Positions 24,981 through 34,473 of a stretch of 64,000 bases of DNA are shown in pieces; within the stretch, counting starts at the first letter, position 1; every line of letters begins with the position of its first letter. The notes under the pieces were generated by a model that worked only from the letters and a program-made list of their open reading frames with translations, had not been told where the DNA came from and made no database searches. Position numbers and translations under genes: made by a program. The stretch comes from Mesoflavibacter sp. (GTDB lineage Bacteria; Pseudomonadota; Alphaproteobacteria; UBA8366; Aestuariispiraceae), in contig CP051228.1 in the NCBI GenBank assembly GCA_017792345.1, positions 4,246,148 through 4,310,147 on the forward strand, in the 5' to 3' direction.

Positions 24981-25838
24981 ATGAGTGCCTTCCCTCTGGT
25001 CTCGGCACAGTGGCTGAAAGGCCGTTTGGACGACCCGAAAACAATCGTCCTGGACGCGACGTTTCATCTTCCGACAATGAAACGGGACGCCTTTGCGGAA
25101 TTTCAGGCCGAACGTATCCCGGGGGCGCGGTTCTTTGATGTGGATGGAATCAAGGACACCGACAATCCCCTGCCGCATATGATCCCATCGCCCGAGACCT
25201 TCGCCGAACATGCGGGCCGCTTGGGCATTTCGAAAGACAGTCACGTGGCGTGCTATGACACCTACGGCCTGTTCTCCGCCGCGCGTCCCTGGTGGATGTT
25301 CCGCCTCTTCGGCCATGATGCGGTATCCGTTCTGGATGGCGGATTGCCGGCCTGGAAAGCGGCAGGCATGCCCGTTGCGACCGATCCTCCAGGCCAGTTC
25401 GATGCCACGACATATCAGGCGGATTTTCGCCCCAACCTTGTCCGGCGGGTAGAGGAAGTCATGCAGAACCTCAACGACCCGAAAGAAGTGGTTCTGGATG
25501 CCCGCCCCGCCGACCGTTTCGACGGCAGCACCCCGGAACCGCGCCCTGAAGTCCGGGGCGGCCATATTCCGGGATCTCTGAATCTCCCGTTCAACCAGTT
25601 GACCGATCCGGACACAAAGAAGGTGCGGGACGTTCACGCCCTTGCCGAGCTGTTCCGTGATGCGGGGATCAAGGTCGGCCGGGACAAGGTCGTCGCAAGC
25701 TGCGGATCGGGCGTCACCGCCTGCGCCCTGGTCCTGGGGCTGCATCTGCTTGGCGACGAGACCGCGGCGGTCTATGACGGGTCCTGGTCCGAATGGGGCA
25801 CGCGCACGGACACGCCGATCGACAATCCCTCCGCGTAA
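24981..25838 (+). CDS. sseA: 3-mercaptopyruvate sulfurtransferase
   Basis: Protein of 285 residues with two rhodanese domains. The C-terminal active-site loop is CGSGVTA (about 236-242), the form typical of mercaptopyruvate sulfurtransferase rather than thiosulfate rhodanese (CRxGxR). Other motifs: RIPGARFFDVDGIKD, HVACYDTYGLFSAARPWWMF and RGGHIPGSLNLPF. It transfers sulfur from 3-mercaptopyruvate to a thiol. It lies in an operon with cysK and alaX. Confidence 0.9.
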   Translation: MSAFPLVSAQWLKGRLDDPKTIVLDATFHLPTMKRDAFAEFQAERIPGARFFDVDGIKDTDNPLPHMIPSPETFAEHAGRLGISKDSHVACYDTYGLFSAARPWWMFRLFGHDAVSVLDGGLPAWKAAGMPVATDPPGQFDATTYQADFRPNLVRRVEEVMQNLNDPKEVVLDARPADRFDGSTPEPRPEVRGGHIPGSLNLPFNQLTDPDTKKVRDVHALAELFRDAGIKVGRDKVVASCGSGVTACALVLGLHLLGDETAAVYDGSWSEWGTRTDTPIDNPSA

Positions 25839-25871
25839 GTCCGCGCCGCCGTACAAGACAAGGATACCGTT

Positions 25872-26891
25872 ATGGAAATTCGGGAAATCGCCGATGGCGA
25901 TGAGGCTCATATCGTCCCATTGTGGAAGGCCTGCGGCCTGACCCGACCCTGGAACGATCCCGAAAGCGATATCCGCCTGGTGCGCGAGGCACCCGGCGGC
26001 ACCATACTGGTGGGGGAACTGCAGGGCACGATCATCGCTACGGCCATGCCCGGCTTCGACGGTCACCGTGGCTGGATCTACTATGTCGCCGTTCGGCCGG
26101 ATCTGCAGGGCAAGGGCTATGGCCGCAAAATCCTCGCCGCAGCCGAAGAATGGCTGAAAGCGACGGGCTGCCCGAAGGTCGAACTGATCGTCCGAGAGGA
26201 CAATTACCGGATCATCGATCTCTATAAGGCCCTGGATTATCGCCAGGAGCCCCGCGCGCTGCTGGCGAAATGGTTGAAGGAGCCGCCGGCCCAATCGCCC
26301 GACATGGCCGGTCCCCGCCTGCTGGACGTCACCATCACCTATCTGGAAATGCGCGAACCGCCGGCGAGACCGGCCGCGAAGCCGCCCCGCACGCCGGTTC
26401 CCATGGCACTGCAACGTGTCCAGTCGCCAACCGTTTCCTACTACCGCTACATTCAGCACACGGTGGGCGATCCCTGGCTGTGGTGGGAACGCCGGTCCTT
26501 TACGGACGACGACCTGCGGAAAGTCATCCAGGACGAGGCCGTTGAGCTCTACGTTTTAAGCGTCGGCGGCGTGCCCGCCGGATTTGTCGAACTGGACTTC
26601 CGCGACATGCCGGACCAGGCGGAAGTCGCCTATTTCGGCCTGATGCCGGAATTTATCGGGCGCGGCCTGGGGCCCTATCTGCTGAATTGGGGGATAGACT
26701 GTGCCTGGAACCGGTCGCCCGCCCCAATGCGCCTGACGGTCAATACCTGCACACTGGACCACCCGAGTGCGCTGGGCGCGTATCAGAAAGCCGGATTTCA
26801 GGTCGTCGACAGGGTCGAAAAGCAAGTGCCGGACCCGGTCGGGACAGGCTTTATTTCCAAGTCCGTTAAGATCCTGAGCCCCGGATATTGA
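25872..26891 (+). CDS. Tandem GNAT protein with two acetyltransferase domains
   Basis: Protein of 339 residues made of two GNAT folds. The first (about 1-150) is YpeA-like, with the acetyl-CoA loop VRPDLQGKGYGRKILAAAEE and the NYRIIDLYKALDY segment. A Pro-rich linker (about 145-178) follows. The second (about 180-335) has FGLMPEFIGRGLGPYLLNWG and HPSALGAYQKAGF. Each domain alone is common. One chain with both suggests two related substrates or an intramolecular pair. It is last in the NUDIX-to-GNAT run, followed by a shared terminator. Confidence 0.85.
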   Translation: MEIREIADGDEAHIVPLWKACGLTRPWNDPESDIRLVREAPGGTILVGELQGTIIATAMPGFDGHRGWIYYVAVRPDLQGKGYGRKILAAAEEWLKATGCPKVELIVREDNYRIIDLYKALDYRQEPRALLAKWLKEPPAQSPDMAGPRLLDVTITYLEMREPPARPAAKPPRTPVPMALQRVQSPTVSYYRYIQHTVGDPWLWWERRSFTDDDLRKVIQDEAVELYVLSVGGVPAGFVELDFRDMPDQAEVAYFGLMPEFIGRGLGPYLLNWGIDCAWNRSPAPMRLTVNTCTLDHPSALGAYQKAGFQVVDRVEKQVPDPVGTGFISKSVKILSPGY

Positions 26892-26904
26892 CCCCGGAAA
26901 GGAG

Positions 26905-26935
26905 AAGGGCGGCCGCGATCGACCGCCCTTCCCGT
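26905..26935. terminator. Bidirectional terminator between GNAT and ccoP
   Basis: Stem AAGGGCGG / CCGCCCTT with a 10-nt loop, between two convergent operons. Confidence 0.8.
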
Positions 26936-26954
26936 CTCCCAGACCAGGCGGTGC

Positions 26955-27824
26955 TTATTGCCCGCCGCCAAGCTCGTGCACATAGACCGTCAGCATCTTG
27001 ATGGTCACCGGGCTCAAACGATTGTCCCAGGCCGGCATAACGCCGTGGCGGGGCCGCGCGATCTGCGTCGCAATTTCGTCGGCATTTCCGGCATAGAGCC
27101 AGACCGCGTCGTTCAAAGCCGGCGCACCGAGGGTCGGATCGCCCGCCCCATCCGCCTTGTGGCAGGCTGCACATTGTTCGGCATAGACGGTTTGACCCGC
27201 CGTCGCCATTGCCGCGTCATGGTCGAGATTCGCCAAGCTTAAGACATACTGTGTCGTTGCGACGATCTGGGCACGGTCCAGTATGCCGTCTCCGAAGGGG
27301 GGCATTTCGGAATAGCGCGTATCCTCATTCTGCTCCCACCGGATGCCATGACGGATGGTTGTTTGAATGGCGTTCAGATCGCCGCCCCAAAGCCAGTCGT
27401 CATCCTGAAGGTTGGGGTAACCCGGCCCGCCTGTCGCGCCCGTACCGTGGCAGGCGGCGCAGTTTTCGGCGAAGGCGGCACCACCGCCGGCGATCGAAAA
27501 GGCCAGCAAGTTCTGGTCGCCGCGGATCGTTTCCAGGTCGGATTCAGCGACTCGGGCCAGAATGTCGCCTTGGGCAGCCTTTGCCTCCGCCAGGCTTTCC
27601 TCAACCTCGACACGCGCGGAATAATCGGCGGTGCCCTTCAGGTATCCATCGCCATACGGCACCGAGGGAAAGATCACCATATAGCCGATGGAGAACACGA
27701 CTGTGGCGTAGAAAACATACAGCCACCAGCGCGGCAGCGGATTGTTCAGCTCGCGCACCCCGTCCCATTCATGACCGGTCGTATCAACGCCGGTCGCCTG
27801 ATCCTTTTCAATCTTGGTCGGCAT
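26955..27824 (-). CDS. ccoP: Cytochrome cbb3 oxidase subunit III (diheme CcoP)
   Basis: Protein of 289 residues. An N-terminal membrane helix (about 33-53) is followed by two class I cytochrome c domains, with heme motifs CAACH at about 127-131 and 216-220 and axial Met regions SEMPPFG and HGVMPAW. CcoP passes electrons from cytochrome c toward CcoO/CcoN. ATG 27824 has GGAGG at 6 nt. It is the last gene of ccoNOQP, and ccoGHIS assembly genes are not in the window. Confidence 0.93.
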   Translation of the reverse strand: MPTKIEKDQATGVDTTGHEWDGVRELNNPLPRWWLYVFYATVVFSIGYMVIFPSVPYGDGYLKGTADYSARVEVEESLAEAKAAQGDILARVAESDLETIRGDQNLLAFSIAGGGAAFAENCAACHGTGATGGPGYPNLQDDDWLWGGDLNAIQTTIRHGIRWEQNEDTRYSEMPPFGDGILDRAQIVATTQYVLSLANLDHDAAMATAGQTVYAEQCAACHKADGAGDPTLGAPALNDAVWLYAGNADEIATQIARPRHGVMPAWDNRLSPVTIKMLTVYVHELGGGQ

Positions 27825-27835
27825 TCTGCGCCTCC

Positions 27836-28027
27836 TCAATTCAGGCGGTCCGGACGGCTCTCCGTCCGATGGCCCGCATCGTCGTCAATCGGGATACGCG
27901 CCGCGTGATCCATCTGCGCCTGCCGCGCCTTGGTCGGCCACAATGCGTATGCGATGGCGACCACGAACATCAGCAACAGCCAGGCGTTCCATCCGGCATT
28001 GGCCAGTTCAACAATCATGTCCCACAT
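27836..28027 (-). CDS. ccoQ: Cytochrome cbb3 oxidase small subunit CcoQ
   Basis: Protein of 63 residues with one membrane helix (about 13-30, WNAWLLLMFVVAIAYALWP) and the typical CcoQ follow-on PTKARQAQMDHAARIP. It stabilises the cbb3 complex. It lies between ccoO and ccoP. A longer frame beginning upstream within ccoO is not the real start. ATG 28027 has a GGGAG box. Confidence 0.88.
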   Translation of the reverse strand: MWDMIVELANAGWNAWLLLMFVVAIAYALWPTKARQAQMDHAARIPIDDDAGHRTESRPDRLN

Positions 28028-28041
28028 GGTTGGCTCTCCCT

Positions 28042-28770
28042 TTACTGGCGCAGCGCGTCGGCGTCGTACTGGCTGAAATCGACCAGCGTGCCGAGCATCT
28101 GCAGATAGGCGACAAGCGCGTCCATTTCCGTCAAACGGGCCGGATCGCCGTCGAAATCGCCGACAACGGCCCCCGGATAACGTGCCTGGATCGCGTCCCA
28201 ATCGCCGTCCTGATCGGCCTGCCCCTTCATGTCGGCCTGCGCCTCCGCGATCATTTCCTGGGTATAGGGGACGCCGACATAGGTCAGCGACGTCAGATGA
28301 TCGGCAATATCCGACGGGTCGATCTTCCGATCTGCCAGCCACGGATAGGCGGGCATGATCGATTCCGGGACAACGGCGCGCGGATCCATCAAATGCAGGA
28401 CCTGCCAATCGTTCGAATACTTGCCGCCTACCCGCGCCAGATCGGGGCCGGTTCGTTTCGATCCCCATTGAAAGGGATGGTCATACATGCTTTCCGCCGC
28501 GATCGAGTAATGGCCATACCGCTCGACCTCATCCCGAAAGGGGCGAACCATCTGCGAATGGCAGTTGTAACAGCCTTCCCGGATGTAAATGTTCCGCCCG
28601 GCCAGTTCCAAGGGGGTGTAGGGCCGCACGCCGTCCACTTCCTCGATCGTGCTTTCGATGGTGAACAGGGGCACCAGTTCGACGATCCCGCCGATGGACA
28701 CCGTCACCAGAACCAGCACGGTCATCAGCGACACGTTGGTTTCAATCAGCTTGTGCTTGATTAAGGACAT
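28042..28770 (-). CDS. ccoO: Cytochrome cbb3 oxidase subunit II (monoheme CcoO)
   Basis: Protein of 242 residues with an N-terminal membrane anchor (about 14-34) and one cytochrome c motif, CYNCH at about 67-71 ([15 protein letters not shown]), with the axial Met in [17 protein letters not shown] box precedes ATG 28770. It lies 17 bp after ccoN in the ccoNOQP operon. Confidence 0.94.
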   Translation of the reverse strand: MSLIKHKLIETNVSLMTVLVLVTVSIGGIVELVPLFTIESTIEEVDGVRPYTPLELAGRNIYIREGCYNCHSQMVRPFRDEVERYGHYSIAAESMYDHPFQWGSKRTGPDLARVGGKYSNDWQVLHLMDPRAVVPESIMPAYPWLADRKIDPSDIADHLTSLTYVGVPYTQEMIAEAQADMKGQADQDGDWDAIQARYPGAVVGDFDGDPARLTEMDALVAYLQMLGTLVDFSQYDADALRQ

Positions 28771-28787
28771 CTTTCATCCCTCCCCGA

Positions 28788-30254
28788 TCATTCGGCCGCG
28801 GCCGGTGCGGGCTGAAGCCGCTCTACCGGGGTTTCGCTGCGCAGGTCGCCGCGAATGGTGCGGCACAGGTTGTAGAGCATGATCAGGGCACCCAGCAGGA
28901 AGAAGATCCCGCCGATCGCACGGATCACATAGAAGGGGTGCATGGCATCGACCGTTTCGACGAAGCTGTATTGCAGGAAGCCGAGCTCGTCATAGGACCG
29001 CCACATCAGGCCCTGCAGGATCCCCGACACCCACATCGAGGTGATGTAGAGGATGATGCCGATGGTCGCGATCCAGTAATGCCAGGCGACGAGACGCAGG
29101 CTGTATAGCCGTTCGCGGTGCCACAGAACTGGAACGAGGTAATAGACCGCGCCAAAGCTGATCAGCGCGACCCAGCCGAGGGCGCCGGAATGGACATGCC
29201 CGATGGTCCAGTCGGTATAGTGGCTGAGCGAGTTTACCGCCCGGACCGACATCAGCGGCCCTTCGAAGGTCGACATGCCATAGAAGGCGACGGCGGTGAC
29301 CATGAAACGCAGGACCGGATCGGTGCGCAGCTTCTCCCATGCACCGGACAGGGTCATGATCCCATTGATCATGCCGCCCCAGCTGGGCATCCATAGCATG
29401 ACCGAGAAAACCATGCCCAGGGTCTGCGCCCATTCCGGCAGCGCGGTGTAGTGCAGATGGTGCGGGCCGGCCCAGATATACAGGAAGATCAGCGACCAGA
29501 AGTGGACGATCGACAGACGGTAGGAATAGACCGGGCGGTTCGCCTGTTTCGGAATGATGTAATACATCATGCCCAGGAAGCCCGCGGTCAGGAAGAAGCC
29601 CACCGCGTTATGGCCGTACCACCATTGCGTCAACGCATCCTGAACGCCGGCGAAGGCGGAATAGGACTTGGCGCCGAAGAACGAGACCGGGACGGACAGA
29701 TTGTTGACCACATGCAGCAGCGCGACCGTCACGATGAAAGCCAGATAGAACCAGTTGGCGACATAGATATGCGGTTCCTGGCGGCGCATGATCGTGCCCA
29801 GGAAGACGATCAGATAGACCACCCAGACCAGGGTCAGCCACAGATCGACATACCATTCCGGCTCGGCATATTCCTTGCCCTGGGTGACGCCGGTGACATA
29901 GCCGACCGCCGCCATCACGATGAACAGCTGATAGCCCCAGAACAAGAACATCGCCACTTCCCGCCCGCCATACAGCGGCACCCGGCAGGTGCGCTGCACG
30001 ACATGCAGGGACGTGGCGAACAACGCGCATCCCCCGAAGGCGAAGATGGCCGCCGACGTATGCAGCGGCCGAAGGCGCCCGAAGGACAGCCAGGGAAGAT
30101 CGAAGTTCAGGACGGGGAACGCCAACTGCAGGGCGATGACCACGCCCACCAGAAAGGCGACGACACCCCATAGGGCGGTCGCAACCGTGAAATACCGGAC
30201 AACGGTTTCATCGTATTGCGGCGCAGCCCCCATTTCGGCATGCGTTGCTTTCAT
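28788..30254 (-). CDS. ccoN: Cytochrome cbb3 oxidase catalytic subunit CcoN
   Basis: Twelve-helix heme-copper oxidase subunit of 488 residues. Heme and copper ligands lie in recognisable motifs: [31 protein letters not shown] (Cu-B His), AGPHHLHYT, and [17 protein letters not shown] (heme ligands). The cross-linked active-site Tyr is expected in [11 protein letters not shown]. It reduces O2 with very high affinity and pumps protons, and is normally induced at low oxygen. That fits the FNR/FixK-type site centred 88 bp before its start. Confidence 0.95.
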   Translation of the reverse strand: MKATHAEMGAAPQYDETVVRYFTVATALWGVVAFLVGVVIALQLAFPVLNFDLPWLSFGRLRPLHTSAAIFAFGGCALFATSLHVVQRTCRVPLYGGREVAMFLFWGYQLFIVMAAVGYVTGVTQGKEYAEPEWYVDLWLTLVWVVYLIVFLGTIMRRQEPHIYVANWFYLAFIVTVALLHVVNNLSVPVSFFGAKSYSAFAGVQDALTQWWYGHNAVGFFLTAGFLGMMYYIIPKQANRPVYSYRLSIVHFWSLIFLYIWAGPHHLHYTALPEWAQTLGMVFSVMLWMPSWGGMINGIMTLSGAWEKLRTDPVLRFMVTAVAFYGMSTFEGPLMSVRAVNSLSHYTDWTIGHVHSGALGWVALISFGAVYYLVPVLWHRERLYSLRLVAWHYWIATIGIILYITSMWVSGILQGLMWRSYDELGFLQYSFVETVDAMHPFYVIRAIGGIFFLLGALIMLYNLCRTIRGDLRSETPVERLQPAPAAAE

Positions 30255-30307
30255 CTCTCAAATCTCCAACCGCGTTTCGGCCGCCAGATGGCGACTCAAC
30301 TGTCCGG

Positions 30308-30377
30308 TTTATGACGCCGGTGCCGTCGAGCTTCATTGATGCAGGTCAACGCAGGCTCACAAACTCGGCGTCATAAA
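30308..30377. promoter_or_regulatory. Mirror-symmetric divergent FNR/FixK-type promoter
   Basis: The box TTGAT-GCAG-GTCAA lies at 30336-30349, a near-consensus FNR/FixK site. A perfect 12-bp inverted repeat (TTTATGACGCCG at 30308-30319, CGGCGTCATAAA at 30366-30377) has the same centre, 30342.5. Each arm carries CATAAA read outward, a plausible -10 hexamer centred 32 bp from the box centre. This is exactly the class II activator spacing (box at -41.5). One site can therefore serve ccoNOQP on the left and the microprotein gene on the right. Confidence 0.8.
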
Positions 30378-30424
30378 GGCGTCAACGAAACGGGTCCGCC
30401 CGCCGAGATGGAAGGAGTGACGAG

Positions 30425-30589
30425 ATGACAAGTTGGGGATTGGGTATCGTAATGGCCCTGATCGCCTTGGTCGGCCTGGTTCTGGCCGCCGGCGCGGCCG
30501 ACGCCACCATGGAATGGGTCGGACTGCTGCTGACGCTATTCGGGATCGGCTATAATTACGGATTGATCGTCAAAAACACCGGTCACTGA
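30425..30589 (+). CDS. 54-residue two-helix membrane microprotein
   Basis: Small gene with ATG 30425 and an AAGGAG box at 30412-30417. The product has two hydrophobic segments (about 4-22, [18 protein letters not shown], and about 30-48, [20 protein letters not shown]) joined by an acidic turn. It sits directly opposite ccoNOQP across the symmetric FNR-type promoter, so it is probably made under low oxygen. It resembles small subunits or assembly microproteins of terminal oxidases in size and shape only. Its stop overlaps the convergent lhgO stop by 7 bp. I do not recognise a family. Confidence 0.65.
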   Translation: MTSWGLGIVMALIALVGLVLAAGAADATMEWVGLLLTLFGIGYNYGLIVKNTGH

Positions 30590-31710
30590 GCCGACAGGCG
30601 GTCCAGGACTTCTGCTGCAATCGCCAGCGAAGACGTCAGTCCGGGGCTTTCAATGCCGCACAGGCCAACAAGGCCCGGCACGCCATGCTGCGCCGGGCCG
30701 TCGATCTGGAAATCGTCGCCAACGGCGCCCTGCGGATTCAGTTTCGGCCGGATACCGGCATAGCCTGGGATTAATACGCCGTCGGCCAGGTCAGGGTAAT
30801 AACGCCGGATCGCCGCATAGAATGCCTCTCCGCGCGCCGGATCGACCTCCAGGACCCTTTCCTCGTCCAGCCCGCCGATCCATTGCGTGTCCGGCCCAAA
30901 CCGCATGCCGCCCGCCATATCCAGCGTCACATGGACGCCCAGCCCCGACCGGACCGGCACCGGATAGATCAAATGGCTGAAGGGTGCCCTGCCCGACGCG
31001 ATGAAGTAGTTGCCCTTGCAGAAATATTGTCCGGGGATCGCGTCGTTCGGGTATCCGGCAATGGACCGCAAGACGGTCTGGCTGTGCAATCCCGCCGCGA
31101 CAACGACCTCTCGTGCTTCCAGGGCCATCGGCGTCGCGCCGCCGGTTTCGATTCGGATGCGTCCCGATACGATTTCGCCCCTGATGACCGGGGTTTCGAA
31201 TGCGACCATCGCCCCCGCCGCCTCGGCATCCCCTTGATAGGCCAGCATCAACGCATGGCTGTCGATTATGCCGGTAGACGGGGACAGCAAGGCCTTTGTG
31301 CAGCGCAACGCGGGCTCCTTACTCATTGCCTCTTCACCGGACAGCCAAATCAAGTCGTCCGGCCCGTCGACACCATTGCCCCGCGCCTTGGCGAGAATGC
31401 CGTCCAGGACCGCCTCTTCCTCATCCGTGGTCGCGACGATCAGCTTACCGCAGCGCCGGTGCGGCACGCCGTGAGAGACGCAATACTCGTAGAGCATCCG
31501 CCGCCCGCGCACGCAAAGACGCGCCTTGAGGCTGCCTTGCGGATAGTAAATGCCGGCGTGGATCACCTCGCTGTTGCGGGAACTGGTTTCGGTCCCAATT
31601 GCGTCCGCCTGTTCGATCACCACGACTTCGCGGCCGGATTCCGCAAGAGTTTTGGCGCATGCCAACCCGACCACCCCGGCGCCGATCACGACGGTTTCGA
31701 CTTCATCCAT
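30583..31710 (-). CDS. lhgO: L-2-hydroxyglutarate dehydrogenase/oxidase-like FAD enzyme
   Basis: Protein of 375 residues, DAO superfamily. FAD motif [20 protein letters not shown] at 7-26, then the LhgO-type sequence [21 protein letters not shown], and the C-terminal GYAGIRPKL and [19 protein letters not shown]. The family oxidises L-2-hydroxyglutarate to 2-oxoglutarate and feeds electrons to the quinone pool. It is divergent from metC and convergent with the microprotein gene. Confidence 0.87.
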   Translation of the reverse strand: MDEVETVVIGAGVVGLACAKTLAESGREVVVIEQADAIGTETSSRNSEVIHAGIYYPQGSLKARLCVRGRRMLYEYCVSHGVPHRRCGKLIVATTDEEEAVLDGILAKARGNGVDGPDDLIWLSGEEAMSKEPALRCTKALLSPSTGIIDSHALMLAYQGDAEAAGAMVAFETPVIRGEIVSGRIRIETGGATPMALEAREVVVAAGLHSQTVLRSIAGYPNDAIPGQYFCKGNYFIASGRAPFSHLIYPVPVRSGLGVHVTLDMAGGMRFGPDTQWIGGLDEERVLEVDPARGEAFYAAIRRYYPDLADGVLIPGYAGIRPKLNPQGAVGDDFQIDGPAQHGVPGLVGLCGIESPGLTSSLAIAAEVLDRLSAQ

Positions 31711-31810
31711 GCACCTGTTCCCTGACCAGGATTTTCAAACCCGACGAAGGCGCATAGGCTGCACGCCGTTCGGAGAGACAACAACCAGTTTGCAAAGGGT
31801 GGATCGGCCG

Positions 31811-33010
31811 GTGGACGAAAACAAGAAGCATAAGGACGACACGATCGCAGTTCATGCCGGGCGGCGGCCGCTGGACAATTTTGGGGTCGTCAATCCGCCC
31901 GTCTATCATGCGTCCACCATTCTTCATCCGACGATCAAGTCTTGGGAGGGCCGCAAGGAAGGCACTGTCCATAAGGTCGGGCGGCATTCCGTCATGTATG
32001 GCCGGATGGGAACGCCGACCCAATTCGCGCTGCGCGACGCGCTAAGCGAACTGGAAGGCGCCGCCGATACCGAATTGCTGCCCAGCGGCATGTCCGCCTG
32101 CGCGATGCCCTTCCTGGCCCTGGCGGCACCGGGCGCGCATTTCCTGGTCCCCGACAATGTCTATCTGCCGGTCCGGAATCTGAGCAGCGGATACCTGACC
32201 CAGCTAGGCTGCGAAGTTACCTTCTACGATCCCGCCATCGGGGCCGGAATCTCCGAATTGATCCGTCCCGAGACCAAAATGGTTTGGACGGAAGCCCCCG
32301 GCTCGCTGACTTTCGAGATGCCGGATTTGCGCGCCATTGTCGCGGCCGCCAAGGAAAAGGGTGTGCTGACCGGAATCGACAATACCTGGGGCGCCGGTTA
32401 CTTCCTGAAGCCGATCGCGCTGGGGATCGATTTCTCGGCCCATGCGTTGACGAAATACCCCTGCGGCCATTCCGACGCCATGCTGGGTAGCGTTTCCTGC
32501 GCGACCCAGGAACTCTATGACCTGATTCACCAGACGACCCTGTATCAGGGGATCGGCGTCTCGCCGGACGATTGCTACCTGGTTCAGCGCGGCCTGCGCA
32601 CCATGCCGACACGCCTGATGCGTCACCACGAAAACGGCATCCGCATCGCCCAATGGCTGGCGGAGCGGCCGGAGGTCGTGCGCGTCCTGCACCCTGCCCT
32701 GCCCGAAGATCCCGGACACGCGATTTGGAAACGGGATTTCACCGGGGCCTGCGGATTGTTCGGCGCCGTGGTCAAAGCGCCGGACCGCGACCGGTTGGTG
32801 GCGATGGTCGAAGGGTACGATCTGTTCGGGATCGGCGCATCCTGGGGCGGCTTCGAAAGCCTGTGCATCACCGCCTATCCGGAAAAGATTCGCACGGCGA
32901 CCGATTGGCCGCAGGATGGCCAGGTTCTGCGTTTCCATATCGGTTTGGAGGATCCGGAAGACCTGATCCGCGATCTGGAACGCGGCTTCGATCGGCTGGC
33001 CGGTAAGTGA
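31811..33010 (+). CDS. metC: Cystathionine beta-lyase
   Basis: Cys/Met-metabolism PLP enzyme of 399 residues. The PLP lysine is K215 in HALTKYPCGHSD. Other motifs: PPVYHASTI, YGRMGTPTQFALRDAL, LLPSGMSACAMPFLAL, and ASWGGFESL near the end. The pattern fits alphaproteobacterial cystathionine beta-lyase (cystathionine to homocysteine) rather than the gamma-synthase. GTG 31811 is the chosen start. It gives the usual N-terminus KHKDDTIAVHAGR. The stop overlaps the modA GTG start (GTGA). Confidence 0.87.
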   Translation: MDENKKHKDDTIAVHAGRRPLDNFGVVNPPVYHASTILHPTIKSWEGRKEGTVHKVGRHSVMYGRMGTPTQFALRDALSELEGAADTELLPSGMSACAMPFLALAAPGAHFLVPDNVYLPVRNLSSGYLTQLGCEVTFYDPAIGAGISELIRPETKMVWTEAPGSLTFEMPDLRAIVAAAKEKGVLTGIDNTWGAGYFLKPIALGIDFSAHALTKYPCGHSDAMLGSVSCATQELYDLIHQTTLYQGIGVSPDDCYLVQRGLRTMPTRLMRHHENGIRIAQWLAERPEVVRVLHPALPEDPGHAIWKRDFTGACGLFGAVVKAPDRDRLVAMVEGYDLFGIGASWGGFESLCITAYPEKIRTATDWPQDGQVLRFHIGLEDPEDLIRDLERGFDRLAGK

Positions 33011-33765
33011 GACAATTCTTCCCCCGGATCGCCGCAATTGCCCTCGCGGCCGCGGTCATTTGGGTTCTGGATCAATCGCCGTCTTCGGCACAAGATCGCG
33101 TGCGGGTGTTCGCGGCGGCCAGCCTCACTCAGCCGCTGACCGAAATCCTGTCGGCAATCCCGAATGTCGACGGAATCTATGCCTCGAGCGGCACTCTGGC
33201 GCGGCAGATCCAGGCGGGTGCCCCGGCGGATATCTATATCAGTGCGCATCCGAGGTGGACTGAGCACTTGATTGATCAGGGCGTCGTGGCGTCAGGGGAT
33301 GTGACCCCATTTCTGCGAAACGCGCTGGTCCTCGTCGCCGGTCCCGACATGCCGCTTCCGGACGCGTTCGGCAACGATCTGGCGGGACTTCTGACCGAAC
33401 ATCGGCTGGCCATCGGCGATCCGGATCATGTTCCCGCCGGTCAATATGCTCGCCAGGCGCTGACCGCCGTCGGATTGTGGTCTTCATTGGAAGGGAATGC
33501 CGTCCGTGCCACTTCCGTCCGCGCCGTTCTGGCCTATGTCGAACGGGGGGCCGTCGGATACGGTATCGTCTATGAGTCCGACGCGGCGGCATCGCCATCT
33601 GCCGCTCAATTGCGGATTCCGGACGCGCTTCACGATCCCATCCTCTACACAATCGCCCTGCTTCGCGACACACCGGCCGCGCGAACGGTTCTGGACGCTT
33701 TGAAAGGGGCCGACTCGCAGGCTACCCTGTCGCGGTACGGATTCACCATAGCCCCTGTGGAATGA
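33007..33765 (+). CDS. modA: Molybdate ABC transporter, periplasmic binding protein
   Basis: Protein of 252 residues with a signal peptide (cleavage near SSA) and the ModA pattern: RVRVFAAASLTQPLTEI, IYASSGTLARQIQAGAPADIYISA, DPDHVPAGQYARQAL and VRAVLAYVERGAVGYGIVYESD. It binds molybdate or tungstate. It starts with GTG inside the metC stop, so metC and modABC are probably co-transcribed, an odd pairing. The molybdate import matches the molybdenum-hydroxylase genes at the left of the window. Confidence 0.93.
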   Translation: MRQFFPRIAAIALAAAVIWVLDQSPSSAQDRVRVFAAASLTQPLTEILSAIPNVDGIYASSGTLARQIQAGAPADIYISAHPRWTEHLIDQGVVASGDVTPFLRNALVLVAGPDMPLPDAFGNDLAGLLTEHRLAIGDPDHVPAGQYARQALTAVGLWSSLEGNAVRATSVRAVLAYVERGAVGYGIVYESDAAASPSAAQLRIPDALHDPILYTIALLRDTPAARTVLDALKGADSQATLSRYGFTIAPVE

Positions 33766-33768
33766 CGC

Positions 33769-34473
33769 ATGTTGAGCGCCTTCGAGGTCGAAGCGCTGCT
33801 GCTTAGCCTGAAGGTCAGCGCGGCCGCCACATTGGGCGCGCTGCCCTTTGCCATGCTTTTCGCTTTCCTGCTGGCGCGGGGACGGTTTCCCTTCAAGTGG
33901 CTGCTGGACGGTATCGTTCATGCGCCGCTGGTCGTGCCGCCAGTCGTGGTCGGGTATCTGCTGCTGATCGGCCTGGGCCCCAACGGACCCATCGGCGCGC
34001 CATTGAAGGACTGGTTCGGATGGACCTTGGCCTTCACCTGGCAAGGGGCCGCCGTCGCGGCCGCCGTCATGGCGTTGCCGCTGATGGTGCGGGCCATCCG
34101 CCTGTCCCTGGAACAGATCGACTTCAAGCTGGAAGACGCGGCAACGACATTGGGCGCGAGCCGCCTGGATGTCCTGACGTCGGTCACGCTGCCGCTGATC
34201 GCGCCGGGCGTCGTCGTCGCCGTCGTTCTCGGCTTTGCCCGGGCGCTTGGGGAGTTCGGCGCAACAATCACTTTCGTTGCCAATATCCCGGGCGAAACCC
34301 GAACTTTGCCCATCGCGCTCTATACCCTGGCCCAGACACCGGGGGCGGAGTTTGAGGCCGGCCGTCTTGCCCTGATCTCCGTCATCGTGGCGGTCGCCGC
34401 CCTGGTCGCATCGGAAGCGGTTGCGCGCCGTACCCGACGCGCGATCGGTCTACAGGAGGCAAGATCGCAATGA
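33769..34473 (+). CDS. modB: Molybdate ABC transporter permease
   Basis: Inner-membrane permease of 234 residues with about five helices and the EAA loop (EDAATTLGASRLDVLTSVTL, then LPLIAPGV). FARALGEFGATITFVANIPG is typical of ModB. It starts 3 bp after modA and overlaps modC by ATGA. Confidence 0.93.
   Translation: MLSAFEVEALLLSLKVSAAATLGALPFAMLFAFLLARGRFPFKWLLDGIVHAPLVVPPVVVGYLLLIGLGPNGPIGAPLKDWFGWTLAFTWQGAAVAAAVMALPLMVRAIRLSLEQIDFKLEDAATTLGASRLDVLTSVTLPLIAPGVVVAVVLGFARALGEFGATITFVANIPGETRTLPIALYTLAQTPGAEFEAGRLALISVIVAVAALVASEAVARRTRRAIGLQEARSQ

Noticed and set aside
24858-26459. Long minus-strand frame (533 codons) opposite sseA and the GNAT gene
   Set aside because: It covers the antisense of two well-supported genes. 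No motif.
31711-31810. SAM riboswitch before metC
   Set aside because: No convincing conserved stem or pseudoknot pattern found in the short leader.
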